Positions 35,425 to 50,620 are shown, counted from the first letter of the stretch. The stretch: 64,000 bases of DNA from Oasisia sp. SBJ-2009 (GCA_964017155.1 OZ024861.1:20200213-20264212), one strand, 5' to 3'. Notes: generated by a model from the letters alone, not told the origin. Made by a program: numbers and translations.

Positions 35425-36531
35425 GGTAGGGGTGGTTGAATGGATATGTTACCTAGGAGTGGTTGGATGGATATGTTAAGTACGAGTGGTGGGATGGATG
35501 CATTAAGTTGGGGTGATTGGATGGATGCGTTTAGTAGGGGTGGTTGGGTGGATACGTTACGAAGAGGTGGTTGGATGGATTTGTTACGTAGAGGTGAATG
35601 GATGGATGTACTAAGTAGAGGTGAATTGATGGATGCATTAATTAGAGGTTGTTGGATGGATGCATTGAACAGGGGTGGTTGTAGGGATGCATTATGTAGG
35701 GGTGGTTGGATGGATGCGTTATGTAGAGGTGGTTGAATGGATGCGTTAATTAGGGGTGGTTGGATTGATAACTTGTGTAGTGGTGGTTGAATGGATGCGT
35801 TATGTAGGGATGGTTGATGGATGCGTTATGTAGGGGTGGTTGGATGGATGCGTTATGTAGGGGTGGTTGTTGGATGCTTTAGTTAGAGGTAAATGGATGG
35901 ATGCGATACGTAGGGGTGGTTAAGTTGAGGTGAATGGATGGAAGCATTAAGTAGGGGAGGTTGGATGGATGCGTTATGTAGGGGTAGTTGGATGGATGCG
36001 TAAAGTAGGGGTGGTTAGATGGATGTATTAAGTAGAGGTGATTGGATGGATGCATTAAGTAGGGGTAGTTGGATTGAAACGTTATGTAGGGGTGGTTGGA
36101 TGGATGCGTTAAATAGGGGTGGTTGGATGGATGGATACGCTAAGTAGTGGTGGTTGGATGGATGCGTTAAGTAGGGGTGATTGGATGGATGCATTAAGTA
36201 GGAGTGGTTGGATTGATACGTTAAGAAGGGGTGATTTAATGGATACGTTAAGTACGAGTGGTGGGATGGATGTGTTAAGTAGGGGTGATTGGATGGATGC
36301 TTTTATTAGGGGTGGTTGGATGGATACGTTGAGTAGGAGTGGTTGGATGGATGCGTTAAGTAGGAGTGGTTGGATGGATTCGTTTAGTACGAGTGGTGAG
36401 ATGGAAGCGTCAAGTAGGGGTGATTGGATGGATTCGTTTATTAGGGGTGGTTGGATGGAAACGTTAAGTAGGAGTGGTTGGATGGATGCGTTAAGTAGGA
36501 GTGGCTGGATGGATGCGTTAAGTAGGGGTGA

Positions 36532-38880
36532 TTGGATGGATGCGTTAAGTACGGTTGGTTGAATGGATGGCTAAGTAGGGGTGGTTGGATGGATGCATTA
36601 AGTAGGGGTGGTGGAATGGATGCGTTATGTAGGGATGGTTGGTTTGATGCTTTAAGTAAGGGTGGTTGGATTGATACGTTAAGTAGGGTTGGTTGTGTTT
36701 GGATGGATGCGTAAAGTACGGGTGATTGGATGGATGCATTAAGTAGGGGAGATTGGATGGATACGATAAACATGGGTGGTTGGATGGATGCGTTAAGAAG
36801 GGGTGGTTGGATGAATGCGCTAAGTAGGTTGGTTGGGTGGATGCCTTAATTAGGAGTGGTTGGATGGATATTTTAAGTAGGAGTGGTTGGATGGATGTGA
36901 TACGTAGGGCTGGTTCGATGGACGCGTTAAGTAGAGGTGAATGGATGGATATACTAAGTAGAGGTGAATTGATGGATGCATTAATTAGGGGTTGTTGGAT
37001 GGATGCGTTACACAGGGGTGGTTGGATGGATGCATTAATTAGGGATTGGTGGATGGATGCGTTAAGAAGGGCTGCTTGAATAGATGCGTTATGTAGAGGT
37101 GGTTAGATGGATGTGTTAATTAGGGGTGGTTGGATTGATGAGATATGTAGGGGTGGTTGGATGGATGCGTTAAATAGGGGTGGTTGGATGGATGCGCTAA
37201 GTAGGAGTGGTTGGATGGGTGCGTTAAATAGGAGTGGTTGGATGGATACGCTAAGCAGGAATGAATTGGATAAGTAGGGGTGCTTGGATGGATGCGTTAA
37301 GTAGGGGCGGTTGAATGGATGCGTTTAGTAAGGGGTGGTTGGATGGATGCGTTATGTAGTGGTGATTGAATGGATGCGTTATGTAGGGGTGGTTGGATGG
37401 AGGCGTAAAGTAGGGGTGTTTGGATGAATGTATTAAGTAGAGGTGATTGGATGGATGCATTAAGTAGTGGTAGTTGGATGGATACGTTAAGTAGGGGTGG
37501 TTGGATGGATGCGTTAAATAGGGGTGGTTGGATGGATGCGCTAAGTAAGGGTGGTTGGATGGATGCGTTAAGTAGGTGTGATTGGATGGTAGCAATAAGT
37601 ACGAGTGGTTGGATTGATACGTTAAGAAGAGTTGATTGAATGGACGCATTAGGTAGGGAAGATTGGATGGATACGTTAAATAGTGGTGGTTGGATGGATG
37701 CCTTAATAAGAGGTGATTGGATGGATGCGTTAAGTAGGGGAGATTGGACAGATACGTTAAATAGGGGTGGTTGGGTGGATGCGTTAAGAAGGGGTGGTTG
37801 GATGAATGCTCTAAGTAGGTTGGTTGGGTGGATGCGTTAATTAGGAGTGGTTGGATGGATACGTTAAGTAGGAGTGGTTGGATGGATGCGATAAGTAGGG
37901 GTGTTTTGATGGATGCGTTAAGTAGCGGTGGTTGAATGGATGCGTTATGTAGGGGTGGTTGTTGGATGCCTTAAGTAGAGGTAATGGATGGATGCGTTAC
38001 GTAGGGGTGGTTGGATGGATGTGTTAAGTGGAGGTGGTTGGATGGATGCGTAAAGTAGGGGTGGTTGGTGAATGGATGTGATAAGTAGGGGGGATTGGAC
38101 GGATGCATTAAGTAGGGGAGATTTGATGGATACGTTAAATAGGGGTGGTTGGATGGATGCGTTAAGTAGGGGTGGTTGGATGGATACGATAAGTAGGAGT
38201 GGTTGGATGGATACGATAAGTAGGAGTTATTGGATGGATGCGCTAAGTTCGGGTGGTTGAATGGATGGGATAAGTAGGGGTGGTTGAATGGATGCGTCAA
38301 GAAGGGGTGGTTGAATGGATGCGTTAGGTAGGGGTGGTAGGATGGATGCTCTAAGGAGGGGTGGTTGGATGGATGCATTAAGTAGGGTGTTGTATGGATG
38401 CGTTAATTAGGGGTGGTTGAATGGATGGGATAAGTAGGGGTGTTTGAATTGATGCGTTAAGAAGGGTGGTTGAATGGATGGGATAAGTAGGGGTGGTTGA
38501 ATGGATGCATTAAGTAGGGGGTTGTATGGATGCGTTAATTAGGGGTGGTTGAATGGACGCGTTAATAGGGGTGGTTGGATGGATGCGTTAAGTAGGGGTG
38601 GTTGGATGGATGCATTAAGTAGGGGGTTGTATGGATGCGTTAATTAGGGGTGGTTGAATGGACGCGTTAAGTAGGGGTGGTTGGATGGATGCGTTAAGTA
38701 GAGGTGAATGGATGGAAGCATTAAGTAGGGGAGTTTGGATGGATGCGTTATGCAGGGGTGGTTGGATGGATGCGTTAAATAGGGGTGGTTGGAAGGATGT
38801 GCTAAGTAGGGGTGGTTGGGTGGATGCATTATGTAGGAGTGGTTGGATTGATACGTTAAGAAGGGGTGATTGAATGGATG
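36532..38880 (+). repeat. Dispersed higher-order block shared with 44701-46070 and 60785-62330
   Basis: 36532-37080 matches 44701-45250 at an offset of 8169, and 37640-37840 matches 45871-46071 at 8231. 37640-38380 matches 61136-61820 at 23496, and 38644 matches 62087 at 23443. The same irregular units, such as GGACAGATACGTTAAATAGG, occur in all. This indicates repeated large duplications within the satellite. Confidence 0.8.
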
Positions 38881-40539
38881 CATTAGGTAGGAGTGGTTGG
38901 ATGGATACGTTATGTACGAGTGGTGGGATGGATGCGTTAAGTAGGGGTGATTGGACGGATGCGTTTAGTAGGGGTGGTTTAATGGATACGTTAAGTAGGA
39001 GTGGTTGGATGGATGCGCTAAGTAGGAGTGGTTGGATGGATACGTTAATTACGAGTGGTTGGATGGATGTGTTAAGTAGGGGTGATTGGATGGATGCGTT
39101 AATTACGGTTGATTGAAAGGATGGCTACGTAGGGGTGGTTGGATGGATGCGATAAGTAGGGGTGGTTGAATGGATGCGTTATGTGGGGGTGGTTGGATTG
39201 ATACGTTAAGTAGGGTTGGTTGTGTTTGGATTGGTGCGTAAAGTAGGGGTGTTTGGATGGATGCAATAAGTAGGAGTGGTTGGATTGATACGTTAAGAAG
39301 GGGTGATTTAATGGATGCATTAAGTAGGAGTGGTTGGATGGATACGTTAACTACGAGTGGTGGGATGGATGTGTTAAGTAGGGGTGATTGGATGGATGCT
39401 TTTAGTAGGGGTGGTTGGATGGATACGTTAAGTAGGAGTGGTTGGATGGATGCGTTAAGTAGGAGTGGTTGGATGGATTCGTTTAGTACGACTGGTGAGA
39501 TGGAAGCGTTAAGTAGGGGTGATTGGATGGATGCGTTTATTAGGGGTGGTTGGATGGATACGTTAAGTAGGAGTGGTTGGATGGATGCGTTAAGTACGGT
39601 TGGTTGAATGGATGGCTAAGTAGGGGTGGTTGGATGGATGCGTTAAGTAGGGTTGGTTGTGTTTGGATGGGTGCGTAAAGTAGGGGTGATTGGATGGATG
39701 CATTAAGTAGGGGAGATTGGATGTATACGTTAACTATGGGTGGTTGGATGGATGCGTTAAGAAGGGGTGGTTGGATAAATGCGCTGATTAGGTTGGTTGG
39801 GTGGATGCGTTAATTAGGAGTGGTTGGATGGATATATTAAGTAGGAGTGGTTGGATAGAAGCTATAAGTAGGGGTGTTTTGATTGATGCGTTAAGTAGGG
39901 GTGGTTGAATGGATGCGTCATGTAAGGGGTGGTTGGATGGATGCGTTAAGTAGGGGTGGTTGAATGGATGCGTTATGTAGGGGTGGTTGGATGGATGCTT
40001 TAAGTACGGGTTTTTGAATTGATGCATTAAATAGGGGTGGTTGGAGGGATACGTTATGTAGGGCTGCTTGGAAGGACGCGTTAAGTAGGGGTGGTTGAAT
40101 GGATGCCTTAATTAGGGGTGGTTGGATTGATGCGGTAAGTAGGGCTGCTTGAATATATGCGTTATGTAGAGGTGGTTGGATGGATGCGTTATGTAGGAGT
40201 GGTTGAATGGATACCTTAATTAGGGGTGGTTGGATTGATGAGTTATGTAGCGGTGGTTGGATGGATGCGTTAAATATAGGTGGTTGGATGGATGCGCTAA
40301 GTAGGAGTGGTTGGATGGATGCGCTAAGTAGGAGTGGTTGGATGTATAGGCTAAGCAGAAGTAGTTGGATGGATGCGTTAAGTAGGGGTGATTGGATGGA
40401 TGCGCTAAGTACGGGTGGTTGAATGGATTGGATAAGTAGGGGTGCTTGGATGGATGCGTTAAGTAGGGGTGGTTGAAGGGATGCGTTAAGTAAGGGTGGT
40501 TGGATGGATGCGTTATGTAGTGGTGGTTGAATGGATTCG

Positions 40540-41360
40540 TTATGTAAGGGTGGTTGTTGGATGGTTTAAGTAGAGGTGAATGGATGGATGCGTTACGTAG
40601 GGGTGGTTGGATGGATGCATTAAGTTGTGGTGAATGGATGGAAGCATTAAGTAGGGGAGGTTGGATGGATTCGTTATGTAGGGGTGGTTGGATGGATGTA
40701 TTAAGTAGAGGTGATTGGATGGATGCATTAAGTAGGGGTAGTTGGGTTGAAACGTTATGTAGGGGTGGTTGGATGGATGCGTTAAATAGGGGTGGTTGGA
40801 TGGATACGCTAAGTAGGGGTGGTTGGTTGGATGCGTGAAGTAGGGGTGATTGGATGGATGCATTAAGTAGGAGTGGTTGGATTGATACGTTAAGAAGGGG
40901 TGATTTAATGGATGCATTAAGTAGGAGTGGTTGGATGGATACGTTAAGTACGAGTGGTGGGATGGATGTGTTAAGTAGGGGTGATTGGATGGATGCTTTT
41001 AGTAGGGGTGGTTGGATGGATACGCTAAGTAGGAGTGGTTGGATGGATGCGTTAAGTAGGAGTGGTTGAATGGATTCGTTTAGTACGACTGGTGAGATGG
41101 AAGCGTTAAGTAGGGGTGATTGGATGGATGCGTTTATTAGGGGTGGTTAGATGGATACGTTAAGTAGGAGTGGTTGGATGGATGCGTTGAGTACGGTTGG
41201 TTGAATGGATGGCTAAGTAGGGGTGGTTGGATGGATGCGTTATGTAGGGGTGGTTGAATGGATGCCGTAATTAGAGGTGGTTGGATTGATGCGTTAAGTA
41301 GGGCTGCTTGAATAGATGCGTTATGTAGAGGTGGTTGGATGGATGCGTTATGTAGGAGTG
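40540..41360 (+). repeat. Paralogous block holding the empty site of the transposon
   Basis: 40540-41105 matches 51131-51696 at an offset of exactly 10591, and 41110-41360 matches 59211-59460 at an offset of 18101. Between them lies a single TTAA at 41106-41109, where the other locus has a 7506-bp insert flanked by TTAA on both sides. In the right flank one substitution was seen over about 250 bases (GTTGAGTACGG here against GTTAAGTACGG there). Confidence 0.92.
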
Positions 41361-42320
41361 GTTGAATGGATGCCTTAATTAGGGGTGGTTGGATTGATGA
41401 GCTATGTAGGGGTGGTTGGATGGATGCGTTAAATATGGGTGGTTGGATGGATGCGCTAAGTAGGAGTGGTTGGATGGATGCGCTAATTAGGAGTGGTTGG
41501 ATGGATGCGTTAAGTAGGGGTGATTGGATGGATGCGTTAAATACGGGTGGTTGAATGGATTGGATAAGTAGGGGTGCTAGGATGGATGCGTTAAGTAGGG
41601 GTGGTTGAATGGATGCGTTAATTAAGGGTGGTTGGATGGATGCGTTATGTAGTGGTGGTTGAATGGATTCGTTATGTAGGGGTGGTTGTTGGATGGATTA
41701 AGTAGAGTTGAATGGATGGATGCGTGACGTAGGGGTGGTTGGATGGATGCATTAAGTAGGGGAGGTTGAATGGATGCGTTATGTAGGGGTGGTTGGATGG
41801 AGGCGTAAAGTAGGGGTGATCGGATGGATTTATTAAGTAGAGGTGATTGGATGGATGCATTAAGTAGTGGTAGTTGGATGGATACGTTAAGTAGGGATGG
41901 TTGGAAGGATTCGTTAAATAGGGGTGGTTGGATGGATGCGCTAAGTAGGGGTGGTTGGATGGATGCGTTAAGAAGGTGTGATTGGATGGTAGCAATAAGT
42001 AGCAGTGGTAGGATTGATATGTTAAGAAGGGGTGATTGAAAGGATTAGGTAGGGAAGATTGGATGGATACGTTAAATAGGCGTTGTTGGATGCATGCGTT
42101 AAGAAGAGGTGATTGGATGGATGCGTTAAGTAGGGGAGATTGGATAGATACGTTATGTAGGGGTGGTTGGATGGATGCGCTAAGCAGGGGTGGTTGAATG
42201 GATGCATTATGTAGGGGTGGTTGATTGGATGCTTTAAGTACGGGTGTTTGAATTGATGCGTTAAATAGGGGTGGTTGGAGGGATATGTTATGTAGGGCTG
42301 GTTGGAAGGATGCGTTAAGT

Positions 42321-44300
42321 AGAGGTGAATCGATGGATAAGATATGAAGAGGTGGTTGGATGGATTCGTTAAGTAGACGTGAATGGATGGATATACTAAG
42401 TAGAGGTGAATTGATGGATGCATTAATTACAGGTTGTTGGATGGATGCGTTACACAGGGGTGGTTGGATAGATGCATTAAGTAGGGATGGTTGGATGGAT
42501 GCGTTAAGTAGGGCTGGTTGAATAGATGCGTTATGTAGGGGTGGTTGGATAAATGCGCTATATAGGGGTGGTTGAATGGATGCGTTAATTAGGGGTGGTT
42601 GGATTGATGAGTTATGTAGGGGTGGTTGGACGGATGCGTTAAATAGGGGTGGTTGGATGGATGTGTTAAGTAGGGGTGATTGGATGGATGCGCTAAGTAC
42701 GGGAGGATGAATGGATTGGATAGGTAGGGGTGCTTGGATGGATGCGATAAGTAGGGGTGGTTGAATGGATGCGTTATGTAGGGGTGGTTGGATGGATCCG
42801 TTATGTAGTGGTGGTTGAATGGATGCGTTATGTAGGGGTGGTTGTTGGATGCTTTAAGTAGAGGTGAATGGATGGACGCGTTACGTAGGGGTGGTTGGAT
42901 GGATGCATTAAGTTCAGGTGCATGGATGGAAGCATTAAGTAGGGGAGGTTGGATGGATGCGTCATGTAGGGGTGGTTGGATGGATGCGCTACGTAGTTGT
43001 GGTTGTTGGATGCTTTAGTTAGAGGTGAATGGATGGATGCGATACGTAGGGGTGGTTGGATGGATGCATTAAGTTGAGGTGAATGGATGGAAGCATTAAG
43101 TAGGGGAGGTTGGATGGATGCGCTATGTGGGGGTAGTTGGATGGATGCGTAAAGTAGGGGTGGTTAGATGGATGTATTAAGTAGAGGTGATTGGATGGAT
43201 GCATTAAGTAGGGGTAGTTGGATTGAAATGTTATGTAGGGGTGGTTGGATGGATGCGTTAAATAGGGGTGGTTGGATGGATACGCTAAGTAGGGGTGGTT
43301 AGATGGATGCGCTAAGTAGAGGTGAATCGATGGATAAGATATGAAGAGGTGGTTGGATGGATTCGTAAAGTAGAGGTGAATGGATAGAAATACTAAGTAG
43401 AGGTGAATTGATGGATGCATTAATTAGAGGTTGTTGGATGGATGCGTTACACAGGGGTGGTTGGATAGATGCATTAAGTAGGGATGGTTGGATGGATGCG
43501 TTAAGTAGGGCTGGTTGAATAGATGCGTTATGTAGGGGTGGTTGGATGAATGCGCTATATAGGGGTGGTTGAATGGATGCGTTAATTAGGGGTGGTTGGA
43601 TTGATGAGTTATGTAGGGGTGGTTGGACGGATGCGCTAAATAGGGGTGGTTGGATGGATGTGTTAAGTAGGGGTGATTGGATGGATGCGCTAAGTACGGG
43701 AGGATGAATGGATTGGATAGGTAGGGGTGCTTGGATGGATGCGTTAAGTAGGGGTGGATGAATGGATGCGTTATGTAGGGGTGGTTGAATGGATCCGTTA
43801 TGTAGTGGTGGTTGAATGGATGCGCTATGTAGGGGTGGTTGTTGGATGCTTTAAGTAGAGGTGAATGGATGGACGCGTTACGTAGGGGTGGTTGGATGGA
43901 TGCATTAAGTTCAGGTGCATGGATGGAAGCATTAAGTAGGGGAGGTTGGATGGATGCGTTATGTAGGGGTGGTTGGATGGATGCGCTACTTAGTTGTGGT
44001 TGTTGGATGCTTTAGTTAGAGGTGAATGGATGGATGCGATACGTAGGGGTGGTTGGATGGATGCATTAAGTTGAGGTGAATGGATGGAAGCATTAAGTAG
44101 GGGAGGTTGGATGGATGCGTTATGTAGGGGTAGTTGGATGGATGCGTAAAGTAGGGGTGGTTAGATGGATGTATTAAGTAGAGGTGATTGGATGGATGCA
44201 TTAAGTAGGGGTTGTTGGATTGAAATGTTATGTAGGGGTGGTTGGATGGATGCGTTAAATAGGTGTGGTTGGATGGATACGCTAAGTAGGGGTGGTTGGA
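42321..44300 (+). repeat. Tandem higher-order duplication, period about 997 bp
   Basis: Landmarks recur at about 997-998 bases: GGTGAATCGATGG at 42324 and 43321, the GGTTGTTGGATGCTTTAAG segment at 42841 and 43838, and the 43019 and 44016 segments. The period is two bases short of 37 units, reflecting small indels inside units. Confidence 0.8.
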
Positions 44301-47300
44301 TGGATGCGTTAAGTAGGGGTGATTGGATGGATGCATTAAGTAGGAGTGGTTGGATTGATACGTTAAGAAGGGGTGATTTAATGGATGCATTAAGTAGGAG
44401 TGGTTGGTTGGATACGTTAAGTACGAGTGGTGGGATGGATGTGTTAAGTAGGGGTGATTGGATGGATGCTTTTAGTAGGGGTGGTTGGATGGATACGTTA
44501 AGTAGGAGTGGTTGGATGGATGCGTTAAGTAGGAGTGGTTGGATGGATTCGTTTAGTACGAGTGGTGAGATGGAAGCGTTAAGTAGGGGTGATTGGATGG
44601 ATGCGTTTATTAGGGGTGGTTGGATGGATACGTTAAGTAGGAGTGGTTGGATGGATGCGTTAAGTAGGAGTGGCTGGATGGATGCGTTAAGTAGGGGTGA
44701 TTGGATGGATGCGTTAAGTACGGTTGGTTGAATGGATGGCTCAGTAGAGGTGGTTGGATGGATGCGTTAAGTAGGGGTGGTGGAATGGATGCGTTATGTA
44801 GGGATGGTTGGATTTATGCTTTAAGTAAGGGTGGTTGGATTGATACGTTAAGTAGGGTTGGTTGTGTTTGGATGGATGCGTAAAGTACGGGTGATTGGAT
44901 GAATGCATTAAGTAGGGGAGATTGGATGGATACGATAAATATGGGTGGTTGGATGGATGCGTTAAGAAGGGGTGGTTGGATGAATGCGCTAAGTAGGTTG
45001 GTTGGGTGGATGCGTTAATTAGGAATGGTTGGATGGATACGTTAAGTAGGAGTGGTTGGATGGATGTGATACGTAGGGCTGGTTGGATGGACGCGTTAAG
45101 TAGAGGTGAATGGATGGATATACTAAGTAGAGGTGAATTGATGGATGCATTAATTAGGGGTTGTTGGATGGATGCGTTACACAGGGGTGGTTGGATGGAT
45201 GCATTAATTAGGGATTGGTGGATGGATGCGTTAAGAAGGGCTGCTTGAATAGATGCGTTATGTACAGGTGGTTGGATGGATGTGTTAATTAGGGGTGGTT
45301 GGATTGATGAGATATGTAGGGGTGGTTGGATGGATGCGTTAAATAGGGGTGGTTGGATGGATGCGCTAAGTAGGAGTGGTTGGATGGGTGCGTCAAGTAG
45401 GAGTGGTTGGATGGATACGCTAAGCAGGAGTGGTTGGATGGATGCGTTAAGTAGGGGTGATTGGATGGATGCGTTAAGTACGGGTGGTTGAATGGATTGG
45501 ATAAGTAGGGGTGCTTGGATGGATGCGTTAAGTAGGGGCGGTTGAATGGATGCGTTAAGTAAGGGGTGGTTGGATGGATGCATTATGTAGTGGTGATTGA
45601 ATGGATGCGATATGTAGGTGTGGTTGGATGGAGGCGTAAAGTAGGGGTGTTTGGATGGATGTATTAAGTAGAGGTGATTGGATGGATGCATTAAGTAGTG
45701 GTAGTTGGATGGATACGTTAAGTAGGTGTGGTTAAATGGATGCGTTAAATAGGGGTGGTTGGATGGATCCGCTAAGTAAGGGTGGTTGGATGGATGCGTT
45801 AAGTAGGTGTGATTGGATGGTAGCAATAAGTACGAGTGGTTGGATTGATACGTTAAGAAGAGTTGATTGAATGGACGCATTAGGTAGGGAAGATTGGATG
45901 GATACGTTAAATAGTGGTGGTTGGATGGATGCCTTAATAAGAGGTGATTGGATGGATGCGTTAAGTAGGGGAGATTGGACAGATACGTTAAATAGGGGTG
46001 GTTGGGTGGATGCGTTAAGAAGGGGTGGTTGGATGAATGCTCTAAGTAGGTTGGTTGGGTGGATGCGTTAATTAGGAGTGGTTGGATGGATACGTTAAGT
46101 AGGAGTGGTTGGATGGATGCGCTAAGTTCGGGTGGTTGAATGGATGGGATAAGTAGGGGTGGTTGAATGGATGCGTTAAGAAGGGGTGGTTGAATGGATG
46201 CGTCAGGTAGGGGTGGTAGGATGGATGCTCTAAGGAGGGGTTGGATGGATGTATTAAGTAGGGTGTTGTATGGATGCGTTAATTAGGGGTGGTTGAATGG
46301 ATGGGATAAGTAGGGGTGTTTGATTGGATGCGTTAAGAAGGGTGGTTGAATGGATGGGATAAGTAGGGGTGGTTCAATGGATGCATTAAGTAGGGGGTTG
46401 TATGGATGCGTTAATTAGGGGTGGTTGAATGGACGCGTTAAGTAGGGGTGGTTGGATGGATGCGTTAAGTAGGGGTGGTTGGATGGATGCATTAAGTAGG
46501 GGGTTGTATGGATGCGTTAATTAGGGGTGGTTGAATGGACGCGTTAAGTAGAGGTGAATGGATGGAAGCATTAAGTGGGGGAGGTTGGATGGATGCGTTA
46601 TGCAGGGGTGGTTGGATGGATGCGTTAAATAGGGGTGGTTGGAAGGATGCGCTAAGTAGGGGTGGTTGGATGGATGCATTATGTAGGAGTGGTTGGATTG
46701 ATACGTTAAGAAGGGGTGATTGAATGGATGCATTACGTAGGGGTGGTTGATTGGATGCTTTAAGTACGGGTGTTTGAATTGATGCGTTAAGTAGGGGTGG
46801 TTGGATGGATGCGTTAAGTAGGGGTGGTTGGATGGATGCATTAAGTAGGGGGTTGTATGGATACGTTAAGTAGGAGTGGTTGGATGGATGCGCTAAGTAG
46901 GAGTGGTTGGATGGATACGTTAATTAGGAGTGGTTGGATGGATGTGTTAAGTAGGGATGATTGGATGGATGCGTTAATTACGGTTCATTGAAAGGATGGC
47001 TACGTAGGGGTGGTTGGATGGATGCGTTAAGAAGGGGTAGTTGAATGGATGCGTTATGTCGGGGTGGTTGGATTGATGCTTTAAGTAGGAGTGGTTGGAT
47101 TGATACGTTAAGTAGGGTTGGTTGTGTTTGGATGGGTGCGTAAAGTAGGGGTGATTCGATGGATGCATTAAGTAGGGGGGATTGGATGTATACGGTAAAT
47201 ATGCGTGGTTGGATGGATGCGTTAAGAAGGGGTGGTTGGATGAATGCGCTAAGTAGGTTGGTTGGGTGGATGCGTTAATTAGGAGTGGTTGGATGGATAT

Positions 47301-49398
47301 ATTAAGTAGGAGTGGTTGGATAGAAGCTATAAGTAGGGGTGTTTTGATTGATGCATTAAATAGGGGTGGTTGGAGGGATACGTTATGTAGGGCTGGTTTG
47401 GATGGACGCGTTAAGTAGAGGGGAATGGGTGGATACGATATGTAGAGGTGAATGGATGGATATACTAAGTAGAGGTGAATTGATGGATGCATTCATTAGG
47501 GGTTGTTGGATGGATGCGTTACACAGGGGTGGTTGGATGGATGCATTAAGTAGGAATGGTTGGATGGATACGTTAACTAGGGCTGCTTGAATATATGCGT
47601 TATGTAGAGGTGGTTGGATGGATGCGTTATGTAGGGATGGTTGAATGGATGCCTTAATTAGGGGTGGTTGGATTGATGCGTTAAGTAGGGCTGCTTGAAT
47701 AGATGTGTTATGTAGAGGTGGTTGGATGGATGCGTTATGTAGGAGTGGTTGAATGGATGCCTTAATTAGGGGTGGTTGGAATGATGATTTATGTAGGGGT
47801 GGTTGGATGGATGCGTTAAATATGGGTGGTTGGATGGATGCGTTAAGTAGCAGTGGTTGGATGGATGCGCTAAGTAGGAGTGGTTGGATATATAGGCTAA
47901 GCAGGAGTAGTTGGATGGATGCGTTAAGTAGGGGTGATTGGATGGATGCGTTAAGTAGGGGTGGTTGAAGGGATGCGTTAAGTAAGGGTGGTTGGATGGA
48001 TGCGTTATGTAGTGGTGGTTGAATGGATTCGTTATGTAGGGGTGGTTGTTGGATGCATTAAGTTGTGGTGAATGGATGGAAGCATTGAGTAGGGGAGGTT
48101 GGATGGATGCGTTATGTAGGGGTGGTTGGATGGAGGAGTAAAGTAGGGGTGGTTGGATGGATGTATTAAGTAGAGGTGATTGGATGGATGCACTAAGTAG
48201 TGGTACTTGGATGGATACGTTAAGTAGGGGTTGTTGGAAGGATGCGTTAAATAGGGGTGGTTGGATGGATGCGCTAAGTAGGGGTGGTTGGATGGATGCG
48301 TTAAGTAGGTGTGATTGGATGGTAGCAATAAGTAGGAGTGGTGGGATTGATATGCTAAGAAGGGGTGATTGAAAGGATGCATTAGGTAGGGAAGATTGGA
48401 TGGATACGTTAAATAGGGGTGGTTGGATGCATGCGTTAAGTAGGGGAGATTGGATAGATACGTTATGTAGGGGTGGTTGGATGGATGCGCTAAGCAGGGG
48501 TGGTTGAATGGATGCATTATGTAGGGGTGGTTGATTGGATGCTTTATGTACGGGTGTTTGAATTGATGCGTCAAATAGGGGTGGTTGGAGGGATATGTTA
48601 TGTAGGGCTGGTTGGAAGGATGCGTTAAGTAGAGGTGAATGGATGGATAAGATATGAAGAGGTGGTTGGATGAATTCGCTAAGTAGAGGTGAATGGATGG
48701 ATATACTAAGTAGAGGTGAATTGATGGATGCATTAATTAGAGGTTGTTGGATGGATGCGTCACACAGGGGTGGTTGGATAGATGCATTAAGTAGGGATGG
48801 TTGGATGGATGCGCTAAGTAGGGCTGGTTGAATAGATGCGTTATGTAGGGGTGGTTGGATGGATACGCTATGTAGGGGTGGTTGAATGGATGCGTTAATT
48901 AGGGGTGGTTGGATTGATGAGTTATGTTGGGGTGGTTGGACGGATGCGTTAAATAGGAGTTGTTGGATGGATACGCTAAGCAGGAGTGGTTGGATGGGTG
49001 CGTAAAGTAGGGGTGATTGGATGGATGCATTAAGTACGGGAGATTGGATGTATACGTCAAATATGGGTGGTTGGATGGATGCGTTAAGAAGGGGTGGTTG
49101 GATGAATGCGCTAAGTAGGTTGGTTGGGTGGATGCGTTAATTAGGAGTGGTTGGATGGATATATTAAGTAGGAGTGGTTGGATAGAATCTATAAGTAGGG
49201 GTGTTTTTATGGATGCGTTAAGTAGGGGTTGTTGAATGTATGCGTTATGTAAGGGGTGGTTGGATGGATGCGTTAAGTAGGGGTGGTTGAATGGATGCGT
49301 TATGTAGGGGTGGTTGGATGGATGCTTAAAGTACGGGTGTTTGAATTGATGCATTAAATAGGGGTGGTTGGAGGGATACGTTATGTAGGGCTGGTTGG

Positions 49399-50620
49399 AT
49401 GGACGCGTTAAGTAGAGGGGAATGGATGGATACGATATGTAGATGTGAATGGATGGATATACTAAGTAGAGGTGAATTGATGGATGCATTAATTAGGGGT
49501 TGTTGGATGGATGCGTTACACAGGGGTGGTTGGATGGATGCATTAAGTAGGGATGGTTGGATGGATACGTTAATTAGGGGAGGTTGGATTGATGCGTTAA
49601 GTAGGGCTGCTTGAATAGATGCGTTATGTAGAGGTGGTTGGGTGGATGCGTTATGTAGGGGTGGTTGAATGGATGCCTTAATTAGAGGTGGTTGGATTGA
49701 TGCGTTAAGTAGGGCTGCTTGAATAGATGAGTTATGTAGAGGTGGTTGGATGGATGCGTTATGTAGGAGTGGTTGAATGGATGCCTTAATTAGGGGTGGT
49801 TGGATTGATAAGTTATGTAGGGGTGGTTGGATGGATGCGTTAAATACGGGTGGTTGGATGGATGCGCTAAGTAGGAGTGGTTGGATGGATGCGCTAATTA
49901 GGAGTGGTTGGATGGATGCGTTAAGTAGGGGTGATTGGATGGATGCGTTAAATACGGGTGGTTGAATGGATTGGATAAGTAGGGGTGCTTGGATGGATGC
50001 GTTAAGTAGGGGTGGTTGAAGGGATGCGTTAATTAAGGGTGGTTGGATGGATGCGTTATGTAGTGGTGGTTGAATGGATTCGTTATGTAGGGGTGGTTGT
50101 TGGATGGTTTAAGTAGAGTTGAATGGATGGATGCGTGACGTAGGGGTGGTTGGATGGATGCATTAAGTAGGGGAGGTTGAATGGAAGCGTTATGTAGGGG
50201 TGGTTGGATGGAGGCGTAAAGTAGGGGTGATTGGATGGATTTATTAAGTAGAGGTGATTGGATGGATACATTAAGTAGTGGTAGTTGGATGGATACGTTA
50301 AGTAGCGATGGTTGGAAGGATTCGTTAAATAGGGGTGGTTGGATGGATGCGCTAAGTAGGGGTGGTTGGATGGATGCGTTAAGTAGGTGTGATTGGATGG
50401 TAGCAATAAGTAGGAGTGGTAGGATTGATATGTTAAGAAGGGGTGATTGAAAGGATTAGGTAGGGAAGATTGGATGGATACGTTAAATAGGGGTTGTTGG
50501 ATGCATGCTTTAAGAAGAGGTGATTGGATGGATGCGTTAAGTAGGGGAGATTGGATAGATACGTTATGTAGGGGTGGTTGGATGGATGCGCTAAGCAGGG
50601 GTGGTTGAATGGATGCATTA
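49399..50620 (+). repeat. Higher-order block duplicated at 62889-64000
   Basis: Points 49399 and 62889, 49777 and 63267, and 50083 and 63573 are all 13490 bases apart, with long stretches of near-identity up to the end of the window. A more diverged third relative covers 41366-42060 (offset 8411). Because the 7.5 kb transposon lies between the two copies, the array distance without it is about 6.0 kb. Confidence 0.82.
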